DNA of 6,572 bases, from the NCBI GenBank assembly GCA_937927875.1, contig CALEYV010000108.1, positions 1 through 6,572 of the forward strand, in the 5' to 3' direction. Below are positions 5,764-6,572 of this stretch, piece by piece (position 1 is the stretch's first letter; each line of letters begins with the position of its first letter). The translations under genes and the position numbers were made by a program. The stretch is from an uncultured Actinomycetes bacterium. GTDB taxonomy: Bacteria > Actinomycetota > Acidimicrobiia > IMCC26256 > PALSA-555. Below the pieces are notes generated by a model. It saw only the letters and a program-made list of their open reading frames with translations. It was not told where the DNA came from and did not search any database.

Positions 5764-6572
5764 CCACGACCCGCTCCGCGCTCCCGGCCGTGTCGCCACC
5801 GGCTGAGCCGCCTCTGCCGGCGCGCTTGCACCGCCGGCTGCCCGGCCGGCGGGTGCTCAGCAACGGCGCCGTCCTCTACTGGTGGGCCGAGGTGGCCTTC
5901 ATCGCCGTCTACTACGCCGTGTACTCGGCGATCCGGAACATCAACGAGAGCGGCAGCGCCACCGCCCGGCTGCACGCCCGCCAGATCATCGGGTTCCAGC
6001 GGGCGGTCGGCATCAACGCCGAGCACACGCTCCAGCACTGGGCCCTCTCGTACCGGCCCCTCATCATCGCCTGCAACTACATCTACGGGTCGCTGCACTT
6101 CGTGGTGACGGCGGGCGTCCTCGTCTACCTGTTCCATCGCTGGCGGGACGACTACCCGCGGTGGCGCAACACGCTCGCCGTCGCGACCGGCATCGCCCTG
6201 ATCGGGTTCATCTTCTACCCGCTCATGCCGCCCCGCCTGCTGCCCGCGAACTACGGCTTCGTCGACACGCTGGCGAAGGATCCCGCCTTCTGGTCGTTCA
6301 ACTCGGGCGCGGTGAACAAGATCTCGAACCAGTTCGCGGCGATGCCGAGCGTCCACTGCGCGTGGGCGATGTGGTGCGCGTGCGCGCTCGTGCCCCGGCT
6401 CCGGCACAACTGGGCGAAGGTGCTGGCCGCGGTGTACCCGGCGGTGACGGTGACCGCGATCGTGCTCACCGCCAACCACTACTTCGTCGACGCCCTCGCC
6501 GGTTTCGCCGTGTTCGGGATCGGCTACGTGGTCGCCCGGGCCGCCACCCGGGCCGGGCGACCACGTAGCCGA
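5760..6572 (+). CDS. AUR1-like PAP2-family membrane phosphatase/phosphotransferase, 3' end not reached
   Basis: The frame opens at GTG 5760, overlapping the preceding TGA (GTGA), and runs 271 codons to the window edge without a stop. After a proline/arginine-rich cytoplasmic N-terminus (1-34) come several membrane spans (about 38-57, 100-124, 138-155, 197-211, 221-238, 245-262). PAP2 motifs are visible: MPPRLLP (156-162, like the APPR block of AUR1-type enzymes), AAMPSVH (193-199) with the histidine His199, and NHYFVD (239-244) with His240 and Asp244. These form the usual phospho-histidine active site facing outside. The family dephosphorylates lipid phosphates such as polyprenyl or phosphatidyl phosphates, or transfers phospho-inositol between lipids. 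The substrate here is unknown. All motifs are present, so the protein is nearly complete, but the last 7-10 codons fall in a perfect inverted repeat and may not be genuine. Confidence 0.85.
   Translation, partial: MTTTRSALPAVSPPAEPPLPARLHRRLPGRRVLSNGAVLYWWAEVAFIAVYYAVYSAIRNINESGSATARLHARQIIGFQRAVGINAEHTLQHWALSYRPLIIACNYIYGSLHFVVTAGVLVYLFHRWRDDYPRWRNTLAVATGIALIGFIFYPLMPPRLLPANYGFVDTLAKDPAFWSFNSGAVNKISNQFAAMPSVHCAWAMWCACALVPRLRHNWAKVLAAVYPAVTVTAIVLTANHYFVDALAGFAVFGIGYVVARAATRAGRPRSR
6520..6572. repeat. Perfect 20-bp inverted repeat ending at the last base of the window
   Basis: Bases 6520-6539 are the exact reverse complement of 6553-6572, separated by 13 bases (6540-6552) that include CCCGGG-type microhomology. 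The left arm encodes conserved-looking PAP2 residues (around GYVVAR), so the right arm looks like the coding strand folding back on itself. It may continue beyond the window. Most likely a chimeric fold-back or assembly-end artefact; a genuine hairpin at the gene end is the alternative. Confidence 0.85.

Noticed and set aside
2260..5799. A single minus-strand open frame of about 1180 codons spanning the ThDP enzyme, the hydrolase region and the flippase-like gene, suggesting a giant fusion protein.
   Set aside because: Only the last 545 codons match a protein family. The upstream part is low-complexity Arg/Gly/Asp-rich sequence antisense to, or out of frame with, two well-supported genes. It reflects the rarity of stop codons in GC-rich DNA.
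5535..6479. A 314-codon minus-strand open frame opposite the PAP2 gene.
   Set aside because: Its composition is His/Arg/Asp-rich without motifs, while the plus strand encodes membrane spans and a complete PAP2 active site.
1..6572. A novel defence, mobile or biosynthetic system.
   Set aside because: No nuclease, transposase, integrase, CRISPR repeat, reverse transcriptase, toxin-antitoxin or modular synthase signature was seen. TldD can process peptide natural products and antitoxins, but no precursor peptide or toxin gene is near it in the window.

Overview
The window is very GC-rich (about 70 % by eye), densely coded bacterial DNA. Gene content, GTG starts, four-base GTGA gene overlaps and TANNNT -10 boxes exactly six bases before ATG codons all suggest a high-GC actinomycete-type bacterium. 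This is inference; there is no rRNA or other phylogenetic marker. I find seven protein-coding genes, two of them cut by the window edges, and no tRNA, rRNA, CRISPR array, insertion sequence or phage gene.

From left to right: (1) a tldD-type zinc metallopeptidase gene on the minus strand, whose 3' end lies beyond base 1. (2) Divergent from it across only 19 bases, a plus-strand pair: an FlK-like hot-dog thioesterase, then a proline-rich protein with a single membrane anchor. (3) Converging on that pair with a 12-base gap, a minus-strand pair read from right to left: an alpha/beta hydrolase, then an IlvG-type thiamine-diphosphate enzyme. (4) Divergent from the hydrolase across 55 bases, a plus-strand pair: a multi-spanning protein of the lysylphosphatidylglycerol-synthase-TM/flippase-like family, then an AUR1-like PAP2 membrane phosphatase/transferase that is still open at the last base.

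Each of the three same-strand pairs is joined by the same 4-base GTGA overlap, so each is probably one translationally coupled unit. Both divergent gaps contain a TANNNTA heptamer (TAGGGTA and TAATGTA). Read on either strand it gives a -10 box, so each gap may be a two-way promoter with a shared -10. In three of the four directions the spacing to a start codon fits a leaderless or nearly leaderless mRNA.

The genes do not form a recognisable single pathway or defence system. They look like ordinary chromosomal genes: proteolysis/maturation, CoA-thioester and 2-keto-acid type chemistry, and envelope lipid handling. The points most worth a second look are the symmetric promoters, the replaced catalytic threonine in the FlK-like protein, the missing acetolactate-synthase specificity residues in the IlvG-like enzyme, and a perfect 20-bp inverted repeat at the last base of the window. 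That repeat looks like a fold-back artefact and may corrupt the end of the PAP2 gene.
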